Origin: JASLDZ01 sp965199975
GTDB lineage: Bacteria; Pseudomonadota; Alphaproteobacteria; Caulobacterales; Caulobacteraceae
Reading direction: 5' to 3'
NCBI GenBank assembly: GCA_965199975.1
Contig: OZ241340.1
Coordinates: 248,001-312,000 of the forward strand
DNA length: 64,000 nucleotides
This document shows, piece after piece, positions 26,155 to 33,033 of the stretch; the first letter of the stretch is position 1; every line of letters begins with the position of its first letter. The notes under the pieces are model-generated. The model saw only the letters and a program-made list of their open reading frames with translations. It searched no databases and was not told where the DNA came from. The position numbers and the translations under genes were made by a program.

Positions 26155-26302
26155 CAGGCGGCTCTCCGTGGGTTGGCGGCGGGGTGGTTGAGGGCGGCGG
26201 CTTGGCGCTGGCCGTAGACGGCGATCAGCGCCGCCTCGGCGCGGCGTAGTGCTGACCGCGGTAGAGCGCCGCTGCCGGCGTCTTCTCTGAAGTGAACGTC
26301 AT
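26154..26302 (-). pseudogene. Short phage gene broken by a frameshift
   Basis: A good ribosome site (GGAGG, 5 bases before ATG 26302) starts a frame that ends after 25 codons (AALYRGQHYAAPRRR, stop). A different frame then continues with coding-like sequence (AEAALIAVYGQRQAAALNHP) and ends exactly in an ATGA overlap with the cement gene. The simplest reading is one gene of about 48 residues with a one-base indel near 26240. A 25-aa peptide gene is the alternative. Confidence 0.45.
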
Positions 26303-26390
26303 GCTTGCCTCCAGGTCTGGGGCGCACCTGCACGAAGAAGTCCCATTCCCAAGGAGCGGGAGGGTAGTTTGTTGAGCAGGGTTGTTCTTG

Positions 26391-26426
26391 AAGAGGGGAA
26401 CGGCCTCTCAGGGGCCGTCCCCTCTT
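26391..26426. terminator. Strong hairpin after the helicase gene
   Basis: The arms run AAGAGGGGAACGGCC and GGCCGTCCCCTCTT with one bulged A, closing a 7-base loop. The hairpin follows the helicase stop on the minus strand and precedes the structural genes. No clear T run follows, so attenuation between the two operon halves is possible. Confidence 0.55.
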
Positions 26427-26682
26427 ATTATTTATAATAAGGGGGTTCCCGCCCGCAGGTCACCGCAGGGGTCCCCGCAGGCAGCGTAAGGGTTTGCGAG
26501 GGGGTCTCCGCGGGTTCCCGCAACGGGTCACCGCAGGGGGTTACCGCAGGGGGTTCCCGCACCTGGGTTTCCGCAGGGTCACCGCAGGCGTTGCAAGGGA
26601 TTGAAGCGGGGTCACCGCAGCTTCCCGCAGGGTTCCCGCAGGGGTCACCGCACGAGGCCTCCCTGGGGGGTTCCCGCACCTG
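26427..26682. repeat. Iteron-like repeat cluster with AT-rich edge (candidate ori)
   Basis: About a dozen copies of GGGTYMCCGCAGG and close variants occur on the plus strand (for example 26458-26469, 26525-26537, 26538-26550, 26565-26577, 26576-26588, 26630-26642), many head to tail. They lie in the 3' end of the helicase gene. A 14-base AT-only stretch at 26427-26440 borders them. Iterons plus an AT-rich segment inside a replication gene recall the lambda O-gene origin. Confidence 0.65.
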
Positions 26683-28200
26683 ACCAGAGGCCTTCAGCCC
26701 CTTCTTCCAGTGACGATCGGGGCCGCGCCAAAGGGGCTGGTCGGCGACGATCGCGCCTTCTTGAAAGAGCCGCTCCATGGCCCTGGAGAGCGCTGCTTCG
26801 CCGAGGCCCAAGGCCGCCGGCATGGCTGCGAAACGACGCGGCGCCCAGTTGATCCCGTTCTGGTGAGAGACGGCGCGCTGCTGGCTGGTGGCGAGCGCCA
26901 GGCACGAGAGAAAGCGCTCTTCCTCCAGGCGGAGGGTCTCTGTGGCGTCGAGCATGTGCTCGACGTTGCCGCGCAGATCCTCCAGCCGGACGAAGGCGCC
27001 GCGGTACCAGCGGAAGCTTATGCTCTCGCCCAGGCGGGCGTAGTTCGCCTTGCCCCGCGACAGCACGCGCGCATCAGGATCGAGGATTTCACCTTCCTCG
27101 CTCTCCGGCCGGCCGAGAAAGAGGCGCGAGCGCACCTGGTTCTCCCAGGCGGTGGAGCCGGAGAAAGCGTCGCCCGCCTTGTTCGGGTGGCCGATGAAGA
27201 GCACCGCCGCACCGGCGTCTGCCGCCAAGGCGTTCATCAGCCCGCAGAAGGCGGCCACTTGGTTGCGAATGTTCTCGTTGCCCGCGAACAGGTGCGCCAC
27301 GTTATCGAGCACCACGAAGGTGGCGCCCGACTCCTGGACGGCTTTCCGCAGCCGCTGCCAGGAGGGTGTCGTCGACATGCGGCCGAGCTGGTCGAAGGTG
27401 GCGAGCTCGTTGCCGATCATGGTCGTGAGGCTGACGAGGTGCAGCCAGCCGCTGAGCATGGCGGGTTCGACGTCGAGCGCCTCGCATATCGACAGCTGAC
27501 GGCGGTGAAGCTCCTGAGCGTCATCCTCGCAGGTGACGTAGAGCGCCACACCCTGCCGGGTTTCGGCGCCAAGGAACGGCCGCCCGAGCGCCACGTGGGA
27601 GCAGAGCTGCTGTCCCAGGAGCGACTTACCTGCGCTGCCCGCGCCGGTGAGGTAGGTCGCCGAATTGGCGAGGATCAGCTCATGCCAAGCCCACTGGCGG
27701 AGGGGCGCGTGACCCTCCTGCCAAGCCGCTGGGTCGAGCACCCGCCACACCGAGTTGCGCAGACCCTCCACCGCCCTGCGCCGCTCGAAGAGGAAGTCGG
27801 CAGCGTCCGGCGACAGATCGCCCGCATCGTCGCGGAGGGCGGTCTCCAGGCGGTCGAGAGCGTTGGACGCGACCTCTCGCGCGAGCGGGCCAATCTGCCC
27901 TCCCGCCGGCGCTCGGTCGATGAGGTCGGCCAGGTAGGCCGCGCCACCGAGCCCGCGGAACGCCGGATCATCCTTCATGCGGCTGGCGAGCACCGGAAGC
28001 ACCGCCTCGGGCGCTGGCGCTTCGCCCCTCAGCTTAATCATCGCCGCGAAGAGACGCCGGTGGACAGGCTCTCCGAAGGTGTCGGCGGCGATCCGGTCGT
28101 CTAGGAGGCTGAGGTCGACGGCATAGGCGCCCAGGAGCGCCTGCTCGGCCTCAACACCTGCGATCATCGGCTTGCACCCTGGGAAGGTGATCGCATTCAT
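26428..28200 (-). CDS. DnaB/RepA-type replicative helicase of the island
   Basis: A 590-aa ATPase. Residues about 15-120 resemble the DnaB helicase N-terminal domain (AEQALLGAYAVDLSLLDDRI). The RecA-like core has Walker A GAGSAGKS near residues 186-194, GVALYVTCEDD as the Walker-like acidic step, and Walker B GATFVVLDNVAH near residue 300. A winged-helix-like region follows. The last 85 residues are a Cys-Gly-Asp-Pro/Arg-Glu-Pro-Pro repeat encoded by the iteron-like DNA cluster. The ATG at 28200 overlaps the preceding stop (ATGA). It probably drives autonomous replication of the element after excision. Confidence 0.85.
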   Translation of the reverse strand: MNAITFPGCKPMIAGVEAEQALLGAYAVDLSLLDDRIAADTFGEPVHRRLFAAMIKLRGEAPAPEAVLPVLASRMKDDPAFRGLGGAAYLADLIDRAPAGGQIGPLAREVASNALDRLETALRDDAGDLSPDAADFLFERRRAVEGLRNSVWRVLDPAAWQEGHAPLRQWAWHELILANSATYLTGAGSAGKSLLGQQLCSHVALGRPFLGAETRQGVALYVTCEDDAQELHRRQLSICEALDVEPAMLSGWLHLVSLTTMIGNELATFDQLGRMSTTPSWQRLRKAVQESGATFVVLDNVAHLFAGNENIRNQVAAFCGLMNALAADAGAAVLFIGHPNKAGDAFSGSTAWENQVRSRLFLGRPESEEGEILDPDARVLSRGKANYARLGESISFRWYRGAFVRLEDLRGNVEHMLDATETLRLEEERFLSCLALATSQQRAVSHQNGINWAPRRFAAMPAALGLGEAALSRAMERLFQEGAIVADQPLWRGPDRHWKKGLKASGQVREPPREASCGDPCGNPAGSCGDPASIPCNACGDPAETQVREPPAVTPCGDPLREPAETPSQTLTLPAGTPAVTCGREPPYYK

Positions 28201-28391
28201 GCGGCCCGCCCTCCTGGTGGCTGACTGCAGATGGTGCAGCGCCACGTGTTGGCCGCTCGATCGCAGTGCGCAGGGGCCCGGCCGCAATCGATGCAGCGGC
28301 GATCCCAGCGGCCTACGGTGGCGGAGGAGAAGTCACGCACCACCCGGGCGGCCGGGAAGCGGATGACCTCGGCTCCATGGGAGGTGATCAT
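28197..28391 (-). CDS. Small zinc-finger-like protein
   Basis: A 64-aa protein with two Cys pairs, CIDCGRAPAHC and RCTIC, that could bind one zinc ion. The N-terminus (MITSHGAEVIRFPAARVVRD) resembles the conserved start of other small phage proteins. It sits between the AlpA-like regulator and the helicase, overlapping the helicase start by 4 bases, so a helper role in replication is plausible. Not assigned to a family. Confidence 0.65.
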   Translation of the reverse strand: MITSHGAEVIRFPAARVVRDFSSATVGRWDRRCIDCGRAPAHCDRAANTWRCTICSQPPGGRAA

Positions 28392-28397
28392 GGCCGG

Positions 28398-28634
28398 CTA
28401 GGCGCGGCGGTACTGGGCGGTGCACGTCACCATCTCGCCCAGGCGACGCAGCGCCCAAGCGTCCAGCGACTCCACCGGGTAAACAGGACGGTGGCCGGGC
28501 TTCTGGTAGGGCGGCCCGTCTTTCCCGCTGACGGCCATGTTGGCCAGCGTGCGCGGAGCCAAGTCGATGCCGTGCTGCTCGCGCAGGTATCGGCTGGCCT
28601 CCACCCGGTTCAGCCGGGGCTTATCAAGCTTCAT
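28398..28634 (-). CDS. AlpA/excisionase-like helix-turn-helix protein
   Basis: A 78-aa DNA-binding protein. The ATG at 28634 has AGGAG 9 bases before it. It shows a winged-helix MerR/AlpA-like pattern: LNRVEASRYLREQHGIDLAP, then RTLANMAVSGKDGPPYQKPG with the wing RPVYPVESLDAWALRRLG. In satellites and P4-like elements such a protein turns on excision and replication genes. It stands just ahead of the helicase in the same leftward operon. Confidence 0.8.
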   Translation of the reverse strand: MKLDKPRLNRVEASRYLREQHGIDLAPRTLANMAVSGKDGPPYQKPGHRPVYPVESLDAWALRRLGEMVTCTAQYRRA

Positions 28635-29244
28635 GGTGGGGCTCCTGAGGAGCGGCGGAGCACGCACGCGAAAGCGCGCCTGAGCCCGAGGGCGCAGACG
28701 TGCGAAGGCGGCGGCTGGATCGGCCGCTACGGTGAACTAGGTTGTGAGGGAGGTCGCCTGCGCCCAGCTCTTGGACATTGGCATTGCGCCTGTCTGACGG
28801 TGTTTGCGTAGGCTGACAAGTGCCCGAGCGAACGTCGGCGTGAACCGCGATCGATAGCGGCTCCAGACCAGCGATATAGAAGATGTCAGCTGCGGAACCC
28901 CGCACGCTTTCATTTCCGACATCTGCCGGTGTTCGCGGGAGGGCGCAAGGGCCGTTATCGTGTGTCCTGTGACCTGAACGCTCGGCGCAGCGCTCCCCGA
29001 TCGGATCACCACCCGCCCGCACCCTGCACCGCGCGCGGCACGCCTCCGCCCTCGCCTCCTCCAGCGGCACATCGCGCAGCGGCCCCAGGCTCATCTCTCG
29101 CCGGCGCGGGCGGTGGTAGATGAAGCTCCACCGCCGGCCGCCATCCCAGTCAACGCGCAGATAGAGCCCGGCGCCGTCGCAATGCATGCCGGGCTCCAGC
29201 TCCCACAGGTCGAGGCCCTCCAGCCGCTCGTACTGGCGGGGCAT
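28624..29244 (-). pseudogene. Integrase arm-domain fragment
   Basis: The ATG at 29244 (ATGA overlap with the gene before) starts about 85 residues that match the DUF4102 arm-binding domain of P4-type integrases: CDGAGLYLRVDWDGGRRWSF, then REMSLGPLRDVPLEEARAEA and AGGDPIGER. After about position 28990 the translation loses all integrase character and runs to a stop at 28624. No core-binding or catalytic domain follows. Either it is the remnant of a second integrase or a stand-alone arm domain used as a regulator. The 3' half (28640-28990) looks non-coding. Confidence 0.65.
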
Positions 29245-29576
29245 CAGCGGCTCCCGCAGTCGGCCCGCGCCAGCCAAGCGGCCGCAGGGACAGGGGCCGG
29301 CGCCTCACCAAGGATCGCCCTGCACTCGGCCGCCAAGGTGTGCAGCCCACCGCTGAGACCGCGGCGCCTTTCACCTGCCGCGGCCCCGTAGGCTCGGCTA
29401 AGCGCCGCCAGGGCGACGAAGGCCGCGCGATCGGCGTAGCTCTCCGCCGGGATCACCAGCCCGCGCGTGTCCGCCTGGGCGGTGCGCAGCTCCGGGTGCG
29501 GGTGCTGCGGTGTGGCGGCGGCGGCCGCGGCGCTGTCGACCAGCCGCCGCCACGTGCGCGTGCTCGGCGACGCCAT
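29244..29576 (-). CDS. Hypothetical phage-operon protein
   Basis: A 110-aa Ala-rich helical protein starting MASPSTRTWRRLVDSAAAAA. The ATG overlaps the preceding stop and its own stop overlaps the next ATG, both as ATGA, which supports a real gene despite no recognised family. A central segment (SYADRAAFVALAALSRAYGA) is amphipathic. Early-region small gene of unknown role. Confidence 0.6.
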   Translation of the reverse strand: MASPSTRTWRRLVDSAAAAAATPQHPHPELRTAQADTRGLVIPAESYADRAAFVALAALSRAYGAAAGERRRGLSGGLHTLAAECRAILGEAPAPVPAAAWLARADCGSR

Positions 29577-29713
29577 CACGCCGGCTCCTGCAGGGCGATA
29601 AGGTCGGAGAGCAACGACCACTCCAGACGCTCATCGAAGTCCGAGGCGAGGGCCAGCGGTGCGGCTGCGGTGGCGAGCATCAGCGTCCGCCGGGTGGTAT
29701 CGGCGGTGACCAT
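29576..29713 (-). CDS. Very small phage-operon protein
   Basis: A 45-aa frame starting MVTADTTRRTLMLATAAAPL. Exact ATGA overlaps at both ends support it. It carries a twin-Arg-like start, but the role is unknown. The longer frame that begins at 29779 would overlap the gene before it and is not preferred. Confidence 0.55.
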   Translation of the reverse strand: MVTADTTRRTLMLATAAAPLALASDFDERLEWSLLSDLIALQEPA

Positions 29714-30033
29714 CAGAGCCGCTCCCAGCGCGAGAGGAGCCGAGAGGCCGCAGCCTTGTACGGCTGGTTCGGAGCCCACCTCGCGTAGGCTTCAAGGTCG
29801 GCCTTTACGCGCGCCCGCCGCTTGTCGGAGAGGGCGCCAATGATGGAGCCGAGCAGATCGACCTCGAAGTCGTGGAGCTGACCGGAAGCCGCCTCGAAGG
29901 CCCGCTGGCGGCGCACGGCGCTGAGGTCGGCGACCGTGCCGGTTTTCCTAGCCTCGGCGCCGTCGATGAAGGTGCTGATGGGAGCGTCTCGCCGCGGTGC
30001 GGGGAAGGCGAGAACCTGGGCTTGCTGCGCCAC
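29713..30033 (-). CDS. Hypothetical phage-operon protein
   Basis: A 106-aa protein starting MAQQAQVLAFPAPRRDAPIS, with a helical middle and the C-terminal part AYARWAPNQPYKAAASRLLS. It follows the first operon gene by 2 bases and overlaps the next by one codon (ATGA). The N-terminal VLAFPAP motif is common in small alphaproteobacterial phage proteins. No function can be assigned. Confidence 0.6.
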   Translation of the reverse strand: MAQQAQVLAFPAPRRDAPISTFIDGAEARKTGTVADLSAVRRQRAFEAASGQLHDFEVDLLGSIIGALSDKRRARVKADLEAYARWAPNQPYKAAASRLLSRWERL

Positions 30034-30035
30034 GG

Positions 30036-30359
30036 TCAGTTCACCCCCATGCGAGCGACGCGACCGGCATGCCAGTGCGCACGGCCGGCGTACCGCTCAC
30101 GCGAGCTGGCGGCCCATGTCGGGTTGGTGATGAGCGTGGGGCTCAGCTGCAGGTGCACGCCGCCGTTGACCGGCTTGGCCCGCGCCAGGAGCTTGTGAGC
30201 CTTCGCCTCGGCTCGCTTGTGGAAGGCCCACGCCTCCCGCAGGCAGGCGCCGAAGGTGACCTCCGGCCGGGCGCGCTTGGCGGCCCAGGCGGCGAGGAAG
30301 ATGTAGCGCTGCGCTTCACGCGCGGCGGGCAGAGTCGTGCTAGGGGCTTGAGTAGCCAT
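30036..30359 (-). CDS. First gene of the leftward phage operon, unknown function
   Basis: A 107-aa basic protein (LAAWAAKRARPEVTFGACLR, then AFHKRAEAKAHKLLARAKPV). It is divergent from the ribbon-helix-helix gene, with 94 bases between the two starts. The leftward operon promoter should therefore lie between 30360 and 30453, next to the palindromic site at 30432. No family recognised. Confidence 0.6.
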   Translation of the reverse strand: MATQAPSTTLPAAREAQRYIFLAAWAAKRARPEVTFGACLREAWAFHKRAEAKAHKLLARAKPVNGGVHLQLSPTLITNPTWAASSRERYAGRAHWHAGRVARMGVN

Positions 30360-30431
30360 GACGTGATCGCTCCAGCGGTCCGTTGCGGTTAGGGCCTTGG
30401 CTCGGGCTGCAACCCTTGCCTTGGCCCGACC

Positions 30432-30479
30432 TTTCTGGCATTAGAAAGGGAGCATGTCAACCGTTTCTAACGTCAGAAA
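30432..30479. promoter_or_regulatory. Two TTTCT-N6-AGAAA palindromes around the RHH start
   Basis: Sites at 30432-30447 (TTTCTGGCATTAGAAA) and 30464-30479 (TTTCTAACGTCAGAAA) share identical 5-base arms. Their centres are 32 bp apart, three helical turns. They bracket the ATG of the ribbon-helix-helix gene and face the leftward operon promoter region, as expected for an autoregulated repressor operator. Confidence 0.65.
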
Positions 30480-30663
30480 GACAGGGCGTCCGAGAGTGAA
30501 TGCGACGCCGCTCTCCGTGCGCGTGCCGCCCGATCTGCTCAGTGAGCTTGACCGCTTCATCGCTGAGGAGTGTCCAGGGACGTCTCGCCCAGAAGCCTTG
30601 CGCCGTCTCGCCGCTGAGCAGCTCGCCACCCTCGGCATCCGACCCGTGTCGGCGCAGACCTAA
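30454..30663 (+). CDS. Ribbon-helix-helix (CopG-like) regulator
   Basis: A 69-aa DNA-binding protein. TPLSVRVPPDLLSELDRFIA gives the N-terminal beta strand and first helix; SRPEALRRLAAEQLATLG gives the second helix of an RHH fold. The start has GGGAG just upstream. It is the only rightward gene between the two leftward groups and is divergent from the phage operon. The paired palindromes overlapping its start make it the best candidate for the repressor that keeps the operon silent. No toxin gene adjoins it, so an antitoxin role is less likely. Confidence 0.8.
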   Translation: MSTVSNVRKTGRPRVNATPLSVRVPPDLLSELDRFIAEECPGTSRPEALRRLAAEQLATLGIRPVSAQT

Positions 30664-31043
30664 AACTTAGCTGCTGGCAGACCGCTATAGGCCGCCTTCT
30701 CGCAAGTTCCAGTTTCTGAGATTGTGATTACATCGCCGTCGGGGAGCTTGCCGTTGATCATAGAATACAGCGCACCCGACGTACGATTGACAGTGAAGTC
30801 ATAGTCCGAAAATGCAGCTCGCTCGGATCGTAGAACAATTACAGAGGGCGTGATTGATCGAACATCAATCGCAGTAGGGCAGCCCTCTTGCCGCCAGCAC
30901 CATGCGCGACGGGCGAGATCGACAGCCAGGTGAACCTGAAATGGTTTGGTCTCGCCGGCGGAGGTCTGCGTCCCCGTGCACACCAAGTCGAACTGCATAG
31001 GCGAGCCGGCGACCGCGGCGGCGGCTAGGAGGGCGAGAATCAC
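30660..31043 (-). CDS. Small secreted protein of unknown function
   Basis: A 127-aa protein with a short signal peptide (MILALLAAAAVAGSPM) and a mature beta-rich part with four Cys (FDLVCTG, WCWRQEGCPTA, ETGTCEK). The ATG overlaps the stop of the preceding secreted-protein gene (ATGA), so the two form one transcription unit. Similar short proteins are seen in Caulobacterales genomes, but I know no function. As island cargo they may alter the host envelope. Confidence 0.65.
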   Translation of the reverse strand: MILALLAAAAVAGSPMQFDLVCTGTQTSAGETKPFQVHLAVDLARRAWCWRQEGCPTAIDVRSITPSVIVLRSERAAFSDYDFTVNRTSGALYSMINGKLPDGDVITISETGTCEKAAYSGLPAAKF

Positions 31044-31558
31044 CGCACTCGCCCTTTTGGAGGAGTCGGTGGGGGAGGCGTCGCTGGTTCTATGGACTTG
31101 AGTATACGCCGGCCAACCATGCCGATATCGTCAGCTGAGCCAAGGTGACCATCCTGCCCCCGCTCTGGCTTACAGACAAATTCGAGCTCGGCAGATGCGA
31201 CAGAGTCTGGCACGACTACATCCATCGGCGTGTAAGTTGGAGCTGCCTGTGAAGATAGCACCGATCCGCCGATCGCATATACCACCGTGTTCAGCGTCTT
31301 TATGCGCTCGTTGATGCAGTCGTATGAGGTCAACCTCATGGAATAGTCGATGTTCGAGAAGCTGGGATTGTTGTGGCTGGGGACGGTGGTCACCCAGACT
31401 TTGGGCATGTTAGGCTCGGGGTACTTCAGCGTACCGGCGTCAATAAACTCAATGTAAGCATTGTTCTTCGGTGCGGCCACGAGATAGTAGTCGCCGGCGG
31501 ACGCGTAGGCAGGAAGGAGGCACAGGAAGAGAACCGCTCCACCGATGATCGCCTTCAT
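31040..31558 (-). CDS. Surface-adhesin E-like periplasmic protein
   Basis: A 172-aa protein with a clear signal peptide (MKAIIGGAVLFLCLLPAYAS, cleavage after ASA). The mature part fits the adhesin-E-like fold: YYLVAAPKNNAYIEFIDAGT, KVWVTTVPS, then SYDCINERIKTLNTVVYA and the closing LEFVCKPE. The Cys in DCINER and FVCKP may pair. The C-terminus is a Pro-rich tail. It is cotranscribed with the next secreted protein. Members of this family are small envelope proteins of uncertain role; on a phage element it is probably a lysogenic-conversion gene. Confidence 0.65.
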   Translation of the reverse strand: MKAIIGGAVLFLCLLPAYASAGDYYLVAAPKNNAYIEFIDAGTLKYPEPNMPKVWVTTVPSHNNPSFSNIDYSMRLTSYDCINERIKTLNTVVYAIGGSVLSSQAAPTYTPMDVVVPDSVASAELEFVCKPERGQDGHLGSADDIGMVGRRILKSIEPATPPPPTPPKGRVR

Positions 31559-31719
31559 GTCACCCGTCCCTCTACCCGGGAGAGGCTGTCACGGGGGCGG
31601 GCAGCTGTCGACTCGGCTGGCAGTAGCGACCGCGACGGAGAGTCACGCGCTTACAGTAAGGCGCAACGGCTAGCATTGCGACCTCAGGGCGAGCGCAGCT
31701 GCTCCCCGAGGGAGGAGCT
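31559..31719. other. Divergent intergenic region
   Basis: 161 bases between the leftward secreted-protein pair and the rightward 437-aa gene. It should hold both promoters. Apart from GGGAGGAGC just before the ATG at 31720 I see no clear motif. Confidence 0.5.
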
Positions 31720-33033
31720 ATGCCGAGAAACGCAGACGGCATTATGCGGGTGCCGTCGCCCACCGACGGCGTGATCCTCGACTTTTTCGCCGAGGTTGCA
31801 GGCGAGACGCCGATCAACGCCAACGTCCTTGGCGTCAGCCTACCTGCCATGGTGGGGGTATCGGCGCTCGACGCGCAACTTGGAGCTGACTGGCGTCAGT
31901 CGCGCACCCTGAACTTGGTGACGTCGCAGGTAAGCCCCCGCCTCACCCTGTCATTCTCACGCTCGGTTTCTGAACCAAACTCCCACGGTGGCCAATTACC
32001 CATAGCTAGCGAGCACGAGGCGGAAATCTGGTTTGACTTTACTACCTTCAATCAACAGCAGGATCAGCCTGTCGTCTGGTCTGTCGCCTCAGCTGTAGAG
32101 GCTCTCAGAAGAAAGATTAGCGTCGCCCCAGGTGTCACAACATCACCCGAGCTGATGAAGTCTTACAGGCAGCAGTTTAAGAGTCTCACTGATCTCCATA
32201 CTAAGCTAATCGCCGACGCTGCCGAAGAGAGGGCGAAGGGTGAGGCGCTGCTCGCTGAAAGGCGAGAGCAGTTGGAGAGTGAAGCTAAGGCCGGTCGCGA
32301 AGCCGATCAGCAGGGGGTTCAAACCATCCAGCTGGGCCTGGATAAGATCAAGTCAGACTTGGACAGCCGCCAGAAAGATTTAGATGATCGCGCTTACACG
32401 CATGCTAGACGGCAAATGCGGTCGGAAATCACTTCCGCTCTGAAGGCCAGATTACAAGAGCCGATTGTCTCTGAGTCGACATCGTCACAGCGTCGGCAGA
32501 TACTAACCGTGTGCGTTGCTCTGCTGGGTGTCTTTGCCACAATCGCGTTCGTCACGTCGCTTGAGCTTTACTTGCAATCTAGCAGGACTCCGATCGGCGT
32601 CACGCAGTTGCTGATCCTGACTGGGCGAGTAGCGGTAGCCGTAGCGGCCTTTGCTGGCGTCGCCTTCTACCTCCTCAGCTGGCTGCGCCAGGTGCACGAC
32701 AGCGACCTCCGCTCGGAGCGCGATCTGGAGCGCTACAGGTACGACCTCGACCGTGCGAGCTGGGCTATCGAGACGATCCTGGAGGCCGACGCGAAGGTCG
32801 GAGAGCGCGAAGCCAGCCCTGTGCCCGACCGGTGGGTGGAGGGGGTCACGCATGGCCTATTTGCGCGCACGGAGACCCGCGAGGAGCCCGGCCTGGAGGC
32901 GCTTGGCTCCCTCCTCAACTTCGCGGCCGAGGCAGAAATCGGACCGGGAGGCACAAAGGTCCGCCTGAACAAAGGGGGCATGCGCGGCCTACGCAAAGCC
33001 GAGAAGGCTGCCCATGACACCGGAGAGAGGTGA
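31720..33033 (+). CDS. Coiled-coil protein with two membrane helices, unknown cargo
   Basis: A 437-aa protein with no recognised family. The N-terminal 130 residues are a soluble, beta-containing domain without a signal peptide. Residues about 150-240 form a long charged coiled coil (AAEERAKGEALLAERREQLE). Two membrane helices follow at about 262-284 (TVCVALLGVFATIAFVTSLE) and 297-320, then a 115-residue cytosolic tail. The start has a strong ribosome site (GGGAGGAGC). Codon use is AT-richer than that of the phage genes, so it is probably separately acquired cargo. The layout recalls membrane-anchored sensors or effectors in defence islands, but that is speculation. Confidence 0.65.
   Translation: MPRNADGIMRVPSPTDGVILDFFAEVAGETPINANVLGVSLPAMVGVSALDAQLGADWRQSRTLNLVTSQVSPRLTLSFSRSVSEPNSHGGQLPIASEHEAEIWFDFTTFNQQQDQPVVWSVASAVEALRRKISVAPGVTTSPELMKSYRQQFKSLTDLHTKLIADAAEERAKGEALLAERREQLESEAKAGREADQQGVQTIQLGLDKIKSDLDSRQKDLDDRAYTHARRQMRSEITSALKARLQEPIVSESTSSQRRQILTVCVALLGVFATIAFVTSLELYLQSSRTPIGVTQLLILTGRVAVAVAAFAGVAFYLLSWLRQVHDSDLRSERDLERYRYDLDRASWAIETILEADAKVGEREASPVPDRWVEGVTHGLFARTETREEPGLEALGSLLNFAAEAEIGPGGTKVRLNKGGMRGLRKAEKAAHDTGER

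Noticed and set aside
26442..26682. CRISPR array in the repeat cluster of the helicase gene
   Set aside because: Units of 13 bp are adjacent or irregularly spaced, with no unique spacers of constant length, and no cas genes are near.
28640..28990. Reading frames beyond the integrase arm fragment (including a 111-aa minus frame)
   Set aside because: No family pattern or codon consistency in any frame; treated as non-coding or decayed.
30454..30663. Antitoxin of a toxin-antitoxin pair
   Set aside because: No toxin-like gene is adjacent in the same direction; the divergent operon and operators favour a phage-type regulator.
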